From NCBI GenBank assembly GCA_016868855.1, contig VGFP01000001.1, positions 124,001-188,000 on the forward strand: a stretch of 64,000 nt of DNA, read 5' to 3'. This stretch comes from Bacteroidota bacterium (GTDB taxonomy: Bacteria > Bacteroidota > Bacteroidia > Chitinophagales > Chitinophagaceae). Positions 15,902 through 24,168 of this stretch are shown here, piece after piece (position 1 is the stretch's first letter; each line of letters starts with the position of its first letter). The notes below the pieces were generated by a model. That model did no database searches. It saw only the letters and a list, made by a program, of their open reading frames with translations, and was not told the origin of the DNA. A program made the position numbers and the translations under genes.

Positions 15902-17692
15902 ATGAAACATATAAGAAACTTTTGCATCATAGCACATATAGACCATGGCAAGTCAACTTTGGCCGATCGTCTATTGCAAACAACCAATACAATCAGTGAA
16001 AGGGATATGATGGATCAGGTATTGGATGACATGGATCTTGAGCGTGAAAAAGGCATCACCATCAAGAGCCATGCTATTCAAATCAATTACAAGCATACCG
16101 ATGGGCAAGCGTATACGTTGAATCTGATTGATACACCCGGACACGTCGATTTCAGCTACGAGGTCAGCCGTGCGCTGGCTGCTTGCGAAGGTGCATTGCT
16201 GCTGGTGGATGCAACACAAGGAATACAGGCACAAACCATATCCAATTTATATCTCGCGGTCGAGAACAATCTTGAAATCATTCCTGTCATCAACAAAATT
16301 GACATGGATGGTGCTATGATTGAGGAAGTAAAAGACCAAATCATAGAACTGATTGGTTGCAAGCCAGAAGATATTTTATTGGCGAGTGGTAGAACGGGTA
16401 TTGGTATCGAAGCTATTTTGGATGCCATTGTTCATCGCATTCCATCCCCCAAAGGGAATCCAGATGCACCGCTGCAGGCTTTGATATTTGACAGTGTATT
16501 CAATTCTTTCAGAGGCATCATCGTATACTACCGCATTTTGAATGGATGCATCAAAAAGGGAGAGAAGATCAAGTTTGTTTCAACTGATATGGATTACGAG
16601 GCAGATGAAGTAGGGATTCTCAAGTTGAATATGCAGGAAGTCAAAGAGGTCAGGTGCGGAGATGTGGGGTATTTGATCACCGGTATCAAAAATGCAAAGG
16701 AAGTCAAAGTGGGAGATACCATCGTAGATGCTGTAAACCCAGCTGAAGCGATCAAAGGTTTTGAGGAAGTAAAACCGATGGTATTTGCCGGAATTTTTCC
16801 AATCAATACCGATGATTTTGAAGAATTGAGGGATTGCATGGACAAACTTCAACTCAATGATGCTTCACTGACTTATGAATTGGAAACTTCACAGGCATTG
16901 GGATTTGGTTTTCGTTGTGGATTCCTTGGACTCCTTCACATGGAAATCATTCAGGAGCGACTGGAACGTGAGTTCAATCAAACAGTCATTACCACTGTAC
17001 CCAACGTTAGTTTTGTAGCATACAGCACCAAAGGGGAAGTCATTCCTGTCAACAACCCCTCAGAAATGCCGGATCCAACCCAAATGGATCGCATTGAAGA
17101 GCCTTTCATCAAAGCTCAAATCATCACAAAACCAGAGTATATTGGCAATATCATGACCCTCTGTCTAGGAAAACGTGGAATGCTAATCAACCAAAGCTAT
17201 CTCACACAAACCAGGGTAGAGCTTATTTTTGAAATGCCACTCACAGAGATCGTTTTTGACTTTTATGACAAACTCAAGAGTCAAACCAGGGGATATGCTT
17301 CGTTCGATTATCATCCCATTGGCTACAGAGACAGCGATATTGTAAAAATGGATATTCTTCTCAATGGTGATAAAGTCGATGCACTTTCTGCTTTGATTCA
17401 CAGAAGCAGGGCGCAGGATTTCGGAAGGAAACTATGTGAAAAACTCAAAGAATTGCTTCCCCGTCAACAATTTCAAATCGCCATTCAGGCTGCTATTGGA
17501 GCGAAAGTTGTTGCAAGAGAAAATATTTCTGCCATGCGAAAAGATGTTACTGCCAAGTGTTATGGGGGTGATATCAGCAGAAAGAGAAAACTCTTGGAAA
17601 AACAAAAAGAGGGTAAAAAGCGTATGCGGCAAATAGGTAACGTAGAAGTACCACAAGAAGCTTTTCTAGCAGTATTGAAGCTGGATGATTAA
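15902..17692 (+). CDS. lepA: Elongation factor 4 (LepA GTPase)
   Basis: The 596-residue protein has the family's usual length and motifs: the P-loop [22 protein letters not shown], the guanine motif NKID, the EF4 block [19 protein letters not shown] and the basic C-terminus [23 protein letters not shown]4 is a ribosome-associated GTPase that aids translation under ionic stress and 30S maturation. The track starts at a TTG (15887); [18 protein letters not shown] at 15902 is the family start. Its stop overlaps the stop of the convergent gene by 4 bases. Confidence 0.97.
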   Translation: MKHIRNFCIIAHIDHGKSTLADRLLQTTNTISERDMMDQVLDDMDLEREKGITIKSHAIQINYKHTDGQAYTLNLIDTPGHVDFSYEVSRALAACEGALLLVDATQGIQAQTISNLYLAVENNLEIIPVINKIDMDGAMIEEVKDQIIELIGCKPEDILLASGRTGIGIEAILDAIVHRIPSPKGNPDAPLQALIFDSVFNSFRGIIVYYRILNGCIKKGEKIKFVSTDMDYEADEVGILKLNMQEVKEVRCGDVGYLITGIKNAKEVKVGDTIVDAVNPAEAIKGFEEVKPMVFAGIFPINTDDFEELRDCMDKLQLNDASLTYELETSQALGFGFRCGFLGLLHMEIIQERLEREFNQTVITTVPNVSFVAYSTKGEVIPVNNPSEMPDPTQMDRIEEPFIKAQIITKPEYIGNIMTLCLGKRGMLINQSYLTQTRVELIFEMPLTEIVFDFYDKLKSQTRGYASFDYHPIGYRDSDIVKMDILLNGDKVDALSALIHRSRAQDFGRKLCEKLKELLPRQQFQIAIQAAIGAKVVARENISAMRKDVTAKCYGGDISRKRKLLEKQKEGKKRMRQIGNVEVPQEAFLAVLKLDD

Positions 17693-18618
17693 TTTCCTTT
17701 TTTTCCTGATTTTTTAACTGGAATCTTTGATTCGGTAACAGGTTTGATGACTGGTGCCTGTCCATCTTCCAACTTGAAATCAAATGGTTTTTCAATGTGC
17801 AGCCACTTTCCGTTTACCCATTTGAATGCTTCATAATCACCATCTGGCACAAAGGTTTCCTTTTGTTCTGTAGCATTGGTTTCTGAAATCAAATGATCGT
17901 ACATCAGCATGTCAAGTTCTTGATCAAATTTAATGCTGGCCTGAGCATCTTTTTTGTATTCAATCCAGAACCTGCTCTGTGGCTTTTTAGCTGTTTTATC
18001 TTTACTGAAATCAAATAGCCTGGATCCGAAAACAGGTCGGTTCATGCCATCAAAGTACAGTATCTCAATCATTTTTCTGGTGCTTACACGACTGTTTTCA
18101 TCATATCCCAGCAATGTATAGAACTTTTGATCTCCATTTTTATGCATCAGGATTTTATAATAAATCGCGCCAATCCACCATTCGTTGTTGGTGATGGTGT
18201 CTGCTTGATTGATGATCAGTGAACTTCTGTCAATGAGCGGGAAAAGCTTCAAGCTGCCATCTTTGGTATTCATCTGGATGGCACCGTGTCTTCTGTGTAC
18301 ATTTTCATCTTTGCTGACCTGCCAGGTAAAAACTTTGAACAAGCTGTCCGGACTGTACAATTTTGAAATGGTTTGAACAGAGTCAAATGAATAGTAAAAA
18401 GAATACGGCACTTGAAGTGCTCTCACCAGTATTCTTGTGAAATGGCTATCAGCCCTGAATCGCTGTTCAGCAAATTCGCCATTTACAATGATATTGCCTT
18501 GGTATTGAAGCGAATCCTCTTTTTGAAGCAACAACTGGCTGTTTGACTGAGCAATTGCTTGGGATAAAGCAATATGCAGAGCAAAAAAAGTATAAAGTAT
18601 TTTTTTAACTGATTTCAT
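17689..18618 (-). CDS. Exported conserved protein of unknown function
   Basis: I do not recognise the family. The 309-residue protein has a Sec signal peptide ([18 protein letters not shown]) and no later membrane segment. The mature part is rich in aromatic and charged strands ([58 protein letters not shown]), with a basic, lysine-rich tail. It is the last gene of the operon led by the dihydroorotase-like gene, overlapping the GT4 gene by 14 bases. That suggests a role in envelope biogenesis (inference). Confidence 0.7.
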   Translation of the reverse strand: MKSVKKILYTFFALHIALSQAIAQSNSQLLLQKEDSLQYQGNIIVNGEFAEQRFRADSHFTRILVRALQVPYSFYYSFDSVQTISKLYSPDSLFKVFTWQVSKDENVHRRHGAIQMNTKDGSLKLFPLIDRSSLIINQADTITNNEWWIGAIYYKILMHKNGDQKFYTLLGYDENSRVSTRKMIEILYFDGMNRPVFGSRLFDFSKDKTAKKPQSRFWIEYKKDAQASIKFDQELDMLMYDHLISETNATEQKETFVPDGDYEAFKWVNGKWLHIEKPFDFKLEDGQAPVIKPVTESKIPVKKSGKKGN

Positions 18619-19741
18619 TTTTCAATTTCATGGTTGAATTGACAAATGCTTGCCAGCTGAATTTCTCTTTCTCTGATTTCAGTGCAGGTAGAAAATGATT
18701 TTCTCCTTTGACAAAAAATTCACAAATATGATCAGCAATGGATTGACTGTTGGGTTCACATACCAGTCCACTCTCTCCATCTTTTACCATTTCAGGGAGT
18801 CCGCCTACATGGGTAACAACCATGGGGACTTCAAAATGATAGGCGAGAGGTGTAACGCCACTCTGTGTCGCTTTCTTATACGGCTGAACAATCAGGTCAG
18901 CCGCAGAGCAATAATACTTTACCATCTCATCCGGTATAAAATCAGCAACAATATGTACTTGTTTGTGAATACCCAATTGTTTGATTTGTTGGAGATACCT
19001 TTCCTTGTCCTGATAAAATTCACCGGCTACAACAAGTTGAACACTGTGTTCTTTTATTTCGGGCATTGCCATCGCATCCAATAACAGATCCAAGCCTTTG
19101 TATTCTCTGATGAAGCCAAAGAATAAAACAAGTTTGACATCGTGGGATATTTTGAGATAGCTTCTTGCCTCTTGTTTATCTAATTTTTTGCCAAAATTAT
19201 CATAGAGTGGATGTACAACCTGCTTATAGGAAGCAGATGGATTGAAGGTTAATAAATCATTTGTGACTTTATTGCTCATGGTTATGAAACCATCCATCGG
19301 TTTTATAAAATACCTGGTGAGTAGCTTATCAGCTAATCTTCTTTCATGTGGAATGATATTGTCTGCTATGCAAATAATCGGGGCATTTGTTTTTTTTCGA
19401 ATCATCCTGGCGATGGTGCCCAGCGCAGGTGACATAAATGGTATCCAGTAACGAATGAGAACAAGTGTTGGCTTTTCATCTGCAATTTGTTTTCCAACTT
19501 TTATCCAATTCAAGGGATTGACAGAATTGATGACTGACTTGATTCGAATGTTTTTAGGCGCAGGTCTGTGTGCAAACTGTGACTTACCAGGAAAAAAAAT
19601 GGAAGGGTATTGCAGCGAGAAAGAGTATATGACTGTTTCGAATCCCATGTGTTGAAATTCGCTAGCCAATCGCTCGTTGAATGTTGTGATGCCACCACCT
19701 CTTAAAGGAAATGCAGAACCAATGATGATGATTTTTTGCAC
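18605..19741 (-). CDS. Glycosyltransferase, GT4 (GT-B fold) family
   Basis: The 378-residue GT-B protein starts MQKIIIIGSAFPLRGGGITTF, the glycine-rich N-terminal loop of GT4 enzymes. The C-terminal domain has VLFFGFIREYKGLDLLLDAM and the donor-site region VQPYKKATQSGVTPLAYHFEVPMVVT, followed by VGGLPEMV. It would transfer a sugar from a nucleotide sugar to an unknown envelope acceptor. The start codon is GTG at 19741, 3 bases after the GT2 stop, and no ATG is close. It is the fourth gene of the minus-strand operon. Confidence 0.85.
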   Translation of the reverse strand: MQKIIIIGSAFPLRGGGITTFNERLASEFQHMGFETVIYSFSLQYPSIFFPGKSQFAHRPAPKNIRIKSVINSVNPLNWIKVGKQIADEKPTLVLIRYWIPFMSPALGTIARMIRKKTNAPIICIADNIIPHERRLADKLLTRYFIKPMDGFITMSNKVTNDLLTFNPSASYKQVVHPLYDNFGKKLDKQEARSYLKISHDVKLVLFFGFIREYKGLDLLLDAMAMPEIKEHSVQLVVAGEFYQDKERYLQQIKQLGIHKQVHIVADFIPDEMVKYYCSAADLIVQPYKKATQSGVTPLAYHFEVPMVVTHVGGLPEMVKDGESGLVCEPNSQSIADHICEFFVKGENHFLPALKSEKEKFSWQAFVNSTMKLKNEIS

Positions 19742-19744
19742 AGG

Positions 19745-20692
19745 CTATTTATTGAAACCTATTTCTGTTTCGATGTTGTAGTTGTTTCTGTCTGGCGCTC
19801 CTCTGGAAATCATTTCACTGATAAATCCAGCTAAGAAAAGCTGTGTACCGATCACCATGGAAGTCAGAGAAATATAAAAAGCTGGTCTTGTGGTAATAGA
19901 ATAGTTGAAGTCAATAATTTTTGAAACGATCAAAAAGGCACTCGTCAGGAATCCAATCATAAAGGCAACAATTCCCAACAGTCCGAAAAACTGCATGGGT
20001 TTTTTTCGAAACTTTCCGATGAAAATGATGGTGGCAAGATCAAGGAAACCATTGACGAATCTTTCCCAACCAAATTTTGTTGTTCCGTATTTCCTGGCAC
20101 GGTGCTCTACTTCTTTTTCACCAATCCTTGTATATCCCTGCCATTTGGCAAGCACAGGTATGTAACGGTGCATTTCTCCATATACCTCTATTCCTTTGAC
20201 TACTTCGAGTTTGTAGGCCTTTAAACCACAATTGAAATCATTCAATTTTATACCAGACATTTTTCTGGTGACGGCATTGAAGAATTTGGAAGGAATATTC
20301 TTGGTCAACACATTGTCGTATCTTTTTTTCTTCCAGCCACTGACCAGGTCAAAGTTTTCTTCTTTTATTTTTTTGAAAAGGGCAGGAATTTCATCGGGAC
20401 TGTCCTGTAAATCAGCATCCATCGTGATGACAACATCACCCTGGGCTTCTCTGAATGCAACATTCAGCGCTGCGGATTTTCCATAATTGCGTTTGAATTT
20501 AATCCCCTTGAACCTGTTGTCGCTGTTATATATGGATGAAATGACTTTCCAGGAATCATCAGAACTGCCATCGTCTACCATGATCACCTCAAAGCTAAAT
20601 TGATGGGACTCCATTACTTTTTTGATCCATTGCGTCAGTTCAGGCAATGATTCCGCTTCGTCTTTGAGTGGTATGACAATTGTGATATCCAT
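19745..20692 (-). CDS. Membrane-bound glycosyltransferase family 2 (polyprenyl-phosphate sugar type)
   Basis: The 315-residue protein has a GT-A domain (MDITIVIPLKDEAESLPEL, VDDGSSDDSW, TMDADLQDSPDEI) with the DxD motif. Two C-terminal transmembrane segments follow (FFGLLGIVAFMIGFLTSAFLI and ISLTSMVIGTQLFLAGFIS). This layout is that of GtrB/ArnC/DPM1-like enzymes that load a sugar onto undecaprenyl phosphate at the inner membrane. Its start codon overlaps the DUF4199 stop by 1 base. With the GT4 next door it suggests lipid-linked glycan assembly (inference). Confidence 0.88.
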   Translation of the reverse strand: MDITIVIPLKDEAESLPELTQWIKKVMESHQFSFEVIMVDDGSSDDSWKVISSIYNSDNRFKGIKFKRNYGKSAALNVAFREAQGDVVITMDADLQDSPDEIPALFKKIKEENFDLVSGWKKKRYDNVLTKNIPSKFFNAVTRKMSGIKLNDFNCGLKAYKLEVVKGIEVYGEMHRYIPVLAKWQGYTRIGEKEVEHRARKYGTTKFGWERFVNGFLDLATIIFIGKFRKKPMQFFGLLGIVAFMIGFLTSAFLIVSKIIDFNYSITTRPAFYISLTSMVIGTQLFLAGFISEMISRGAPDRNNYNIETEIGFNK

Positions 20693-21234
20693 TAAAACTC
20701 TAATTCAGGTTTTTTCTTTTTGATGATGGCTGCTATGATCAGGGCTTCAATGAAATACAAAATGCAAGCATAGGCAAATGACTTCATCAAAGAGGCAAAT
20801 GAGAAGATATCCTGTTCTGCAATTTTGTCCATTGCCTTTTCCATTTCAGATTCTGGAACATTGAACCTGGCCATGGCTTCTTGAGATTTTTCAATGGTGA
20901 GCTGTTTCATTCTTTCTGCAAATGCAACATCCAGGTAATTGAATATGAAATAGGAGACAATTGTGCTCACAATTCCTGTTATGACCAGAACGCCAAAGCA
21001 CACTTTAAGTGCCTCATTGAAATTCAGGTAGCCGTTGTTTTTCTTTTTTACCTCAATGCATCCCATCACAGCAAATACAATAGGTATAAGGTATGAAGAG
21101 ATCCAAGCAACTGGGCTCATAAAATACTCTGCTCCCAAGATGTACAATACAACAAAAACAAGGACAGCAGCTGCTGCGGAAATCAATCCATACTGAATGG
21201 TTTCTTTGTTGTGTAGAGATGAAATTTTTTCCAT
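20692..21234 (-). CDS. DUF4199 membrane protein
   Basis: The 180-residue protein has four hydrophobic segments (GLISAAAAVLVFVVLYILG, ISSYLIPIVFAVMGCIEV, VCFGVLVITGIVSTIVSYFIF, FAYACILYFIEALIIAAII). A charged helical loop lies between the third and fourth (ERMKQLTIEKSQEAMARFNVPESEMEKAMDKI). This is the DUF4199 pattern common in Bacteroidota, whose function is unknown. It lies between the dihydroorotase-like gene (3-base gap) and the GT2 gene (1-base overlap), so it is almost certainly co-translated with both. Confidence 0.85.
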   Translation of the reverse strand: MEKISSLHNKETIQYGLISAAAAVLVFVVLYILGAEYFMSPVAWISSYLIPIVFAVMGCIEVKKKNNGYLNFNEALKVCFGVLVITGIVSTIVSYFIFNYLDVAFAERMKQLTIEKSQEAMARFNVPESEMEKAMDKIAEQDIFSFASLMKSFAYACILYFIEALIIAAIIKKKKPELEF

Positions 21235-21237
21235 GGG

Positions 21238-22491
21238 TTATTTCAATTGATAATTGGAATGAAGAATGGTTGCAAAGGCTGTGCCCTTAAACGCTTTCCC
21301 AATATATGCAGCATTGGCTGATTTGGATTTGATATGGTTTGTGGTATAAGTGCCAACTGATTCAGTATCAAAAATGGTAATATCAGCTGGATTGTTTTTT
21401 TCAATGGTTGCCTGTAGTTGGAATATTGTTCTGGGTTTGTAGCAGATGGTCTGAAGTATTTCGTCGATGGTAAGTCCGGTTGTTCCCAGTAAACCAAAAG
21501 CCGCTTCTAGTCCCAAGGTTCCATATCCCGCATATTCAAATTCACAAATTTTCGCATCCTTGTTTTGTGCAGTGTGATGAGTGGTGATGCAATCAATGGT
21601 GCCATCTTTTACTCCCTGAATCAATGCTTTCCTATCTTTCTCTGTTCTGAGCGGGGGATTGACCTTCAGATTCGTATTGTATCCAACCAAATCATCTTCA
21701 GTGAAGAGCAAGTGGTGAACTGTTGTTGAGCAAGTCACCTGCACTCCATCTTTTTTTGCCTTTTTGATCATGGCAACGGATGAAGCTAGACTCACACCCG
21801 TAATATGAATCCTTGATTGAGAATAATTGGCCAGCGCTAAATCCCGCGCAACCATGATCTCTTCTGCCAGGGCAGGTTTTCCGGGTAAACCAATTTGGGT
21901 GGAAATGATTCCTTCGTTCATTTGACCATGGGGTGCGACTGACTGGTCATCCGGTATTTGAATGATGATGCCATTGAATGCACTTACGTATTGAAGTGCT
22001 TTGATCAGGAGTCCGGCTGATTGAATTGATTTTGTTCCATCTCCAAATCCAATGGCACCTGAGGCGTGCATGTCATACATTTCTGTCAGCTCCCTTCCCT
22101 CAGTCAGTTTGGTTACAGCTCCAATGGGATGAACTTGGCAAGGCAATGATTTGCTTGCTGAAACAATATATTCCACACCGGTTTTTGATTGAACAATCGG
22201 TTGGGTATTGGGGGATGAAAAAACATGTGTGAATCCACCGCTGGCTGCTGATTCCGCTAGTGATTTTAGATCATCCTTGAATTCAAACCCTGGATCAGTG
22301 CCAACTGTAAAAATATCTACCCAACCTGGAGAAGCCATTTTGCCTTTGGCGTCCAGCACATGATCTGCTTTTACATCAATGGAGGAAGAAATATCTGTAA
22401 TGATACCGTCGGAAACAAGGATGTCCTTGACTGTATTGTTGTGGGATGAGTTGTTGTCCTTAATAAGTGCTTGGCGGACAAGTATCTTCAT
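21238..22491 (-). CDS. Dihydroorotase-like protein lacking metal-binding residues (pseudo-enzyme)
   Basis: The 417-residue protein is plainly an amidohydrolase of the dihydroorotase type: MASPGWVDI, TDPGFEFKDDL, ASGGFTHVFSSPNTQP, VNPPLRTEKDRKAL and YAGYGTLGLEAAFGLLG. The catalytic residues are gone. The HxH metal motif is FTV (61-63), the later histidines of HCE and HVS are replaced (IQIPDD, HITGVS), and the TDHAPH aspartate motif reads THHTAQ. It is probably not a functional PyrC. Inactive DHOase homologues are known as scaffolds for aspartate transcarbamoylase in some bacteria. Here it leads an operon with DUF4199 and two glycosyltransferases. Start ATG at 22491; the track's 22509 start is a TTG. 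Confidence 0.85.
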   Translation of the reverse strand: MKILVRQALIKDNNSSHNNTVKDILVSDGIITDISSSIDVKADHVLDAKGKMASPGWVDIFTVGTDPGFEFKDDLKSLAESAASGGFTHVFSSPNTQPIVQSKTGVEYIVSASKSLPCQVHPIGAVTKLTEGRELTEMYDMHASGAIGFGDGTKSIQSAGLLIKALQYVSAFNGIIIQIPDDQSVAPHGQMNEGIISTQIGLPGKPALAEEIMVARDLALANYSQSRIHITGVSLASSVAMIKKAKKDGVQVTCSTTVHHLLFTEDDLVGYNTNLKVNPPLRTEKDRKALIQGVKDGTIDCITTHHTAQNKDAKICEFEYAGYGTLGLEAAFGLLGTTGLTIDEILQTICYKPRTIFQLQATIEKNNPADITIFDTESVGTYTTNHIKSKSANAAYIGKAFKGTAFATILHSNYQLK

Positions 22492-22564
22492 AAAAGAGGA
22501 ATTACACAAAGATAAAGCATTGGAATGATATAGTTAAAGGGGTGTCCATTAGGGTGATTTTTCT

Positions 22565-22572
22565 TAATTTTG
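22565..22572 (+). promoter_or_regulatory. Putative -7 element of the tRNA-Pro promoter
   Basis: TAATTTTG matches TAnnTTTG exactly and ends 9 bases before the tRNA 5' end. No clear TTG is seen at -33. Confidence 0.5.
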
Positions 22573-22581
22573 CTCTCCGTT

Positions 22582-22655
22582 CGGGAAGTGGCGCAGCCCG
22601 GTAGCGCACTTGTATGGGGTGCAAGGGGTCGCCAGTTCGAATCTGGTCTTCCCGA
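22582..22655 (+). tRNA. tRNA-Pro (anticodon GGG)
   Basis: The 74-base cloverleaf has acceptor stem CGGGAAG/CTTCCCG with discriminator A, a D-arm with GCGCAGCCCGGTAGCGC and a T-arm CCAG-TTCGAAT-CTGG. The anticodon stem CTTGT/GCAAG encloses the loop ATGGGGT, which places GGG at positions 34-36. The CCA end is not encoded (the sequence continues CAAAA). It reads CCC and CCU proline codons. A terminator follows directly. Confidence 0.95.
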
Positions 22656-22661
22656 CAAAAC

Positions 22662-22694
22662 AAAAAAGCCTTGGCAAAAGCCAGGGCTTTTTGT
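22662..22694 (+). terminator. Intrinsic terminator after tRNA-Pro
   Basis: AAAAAGCCTTGGC pairs with GCCAGGGCTTTTT around AAAA, with one T-G wobble, giving a stem with a T tract 6 bases after the tRNA. Confidence 0.85.
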
Positions 22695-22764
22695 TTGTAT
22701 TCAAAGTAAACTTCATTAGAAAATTTAAAAACTATATGTAAATTACTCCTACAAAAATTGATAT

Positions 22765-24165
22765 ATGAAGAAGAACAGTTCCTCCTCACGCAGAAATTTC
22801 CTCCAACAAATCGGTGCCACCAGTTTGGTAGCAGCCATTTCACCTTTGGGTTCACTTTCAGCCCAAGAGAAAGCAGAAGAAAGAATCATTCGTTATGAAA
22901 AGAAAATTTCAACAGGAGATAAAATCAGATTGGGTGTGATTGGATTTGGTGTGCAAGGTCATATTGACCTGGCAACTGCCTTGAAAGTACCGGGTGTAGA
23001 ACTGGCAGGAATTTGCGATTTGTATACAGGCAGACTCCAAAACGCAAAAGAAATGTACGGCAATGATTTGTTTACCACCAGAGATTACAGAGCATTGCTG
23101 GATAGAAGTGATATCGATGCTGTCATCATTGCCACACATGATGTATGGCATGCAAGAATGACGCTAGATGCACTGGCCAAAGGGAAGCATGTTTATATTG
23201 AAAAGCCCATGGTATATAAGATCAACCAGGGTGCAGATATTATTGCAGCAGAAAAAAAATATGGTAAAGTATTGCAAGTGGGTAGTCAGCGTGTAAGCAG
23301 TATCGGACTCGCAAAGGCGAAAGAACTGCTTGCAGCAGGGGAGATTGGTAAATTGAACATGGTCAATGCTGTATACGACAGACAGAGTTCTATCGGAGCT
23401 TGGGAATACACCATACCTAAAGATGCCGATGCCGATTCAACCGATTGGGACAGGTTCATACAGGTAACAAATAAAATACCTTATGACTCAAAGAAATTCT
23501 TCTGGTGGAGAGCGTTCAAAGAAGTGGGGACCGGTGTGGCAGGTGATCTTTTTGTGCACCTGTTGAGTGGTACGCATTTGATTACCAATTCAAACGGACC
23601 CGAAACGATCTACAGCACTGGACAATTCAGTCATTGGCTGGATGGAAGAAATATGCCGGATGTTATGTCGGGTATAATGCAGTATCCAGACTGCCCAGAG
23701 CATCCTGCTTTCCAGTTAACGCTTCAAGTGAACTTCATCAGTGGAACAGGCGGACAACAAATCATCCGCATGATTGGATCTGAAGGGGTAATGGAAGTCA
23801 ACGGCAACAACATCACAGTAAAACACTCTATTCTTCCGGAAGCACCTGGCTTTGGCGGATATGATTCCGTTTTCACTTTTGCCAAGAACATGCAAGAGGA
23901 AATGCAAAAAGAATATGATGCCAAGTGGACTCCCGCTCAACGTAAAAGAAAAACAAAAGACGATGTGGTGTACAAGGCTCCGGCTGGATACGATGAACAC
24001 CTAGATCATTTCACCAACTTCTTCGATTCCATCAGAACAGGAAAGAAAGTAGTGGAAGATGCAACATTTGGATTCAGAGCTGCAGCACCAACATTGGCTT
24101 GCAACGACAGCTATTTCACCACGAAAATTGTGAAGTGGGATCCAGTTAACATGAAACTCAAATAA
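22765..24165 (+). CDS. Tat-exported Gfo/Idh/MocA family oxidoreductase
   Basis: The 466-residue protein has a twin-arginine signal (SSRRNFLQQIGATSLVAAI) ending near LSAQ, so it is exported folded, probably with its cofactor. The Rossmann domain carries GVIGFGVQGHI, and the Gfo/Idh/MocA signature EKPM follows at about residue 150. Members oxidise or reduce sugars and inositols with NAD(P); exported forms in Bacteroidota often belong to glycan or glycosidase pathways. The substrate is unknown. It is a lone gene, converging on the UbiD gene with a 3-base gap and no terminator. Confidence 0.88.
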   Translation: MKKNSSSSRRNFLQQIGATSLVAAISPLGSLSAQEKAEERIIRYEKKISTGDKIRLGVIGFGVQGHIDLATALKVPGVELAGICDLYTGRLQNAKEMYGNDLFTTRDYRALLDRSDIDAVIIATHDVWHARMTLDALAKGKHVYIEKPMVYKINQGADIIAAEKKYGKVLQVGSQRVSSIGLAKAKELLAAGEIGKLNMVNAVYDRQSSIGAWEYTIPKDADADSTDWDRFIQVTNKIPYDSKKFFWWRAFKEVGTGVAGDLFVHLLSGTHLITNSNGPETIYSTGQFSHWLDGRNMPDVMSGIMQYPDCPEHPAFQLTLQVNFISGTGGQQIIRMIGSEGVMEVNGNNITVKHSILPEAPGFGGYDSVFTFAKNMQEEMQKEYDAKWTPAQRKRKTKDDVVYKAPAGYDEHLDHFTNFFDSIRTGKKVVEDATFGFRAAAPTLACNDSYFTTKIVKWDPVNMKLK

Positions 24166-24168
24166 TAT

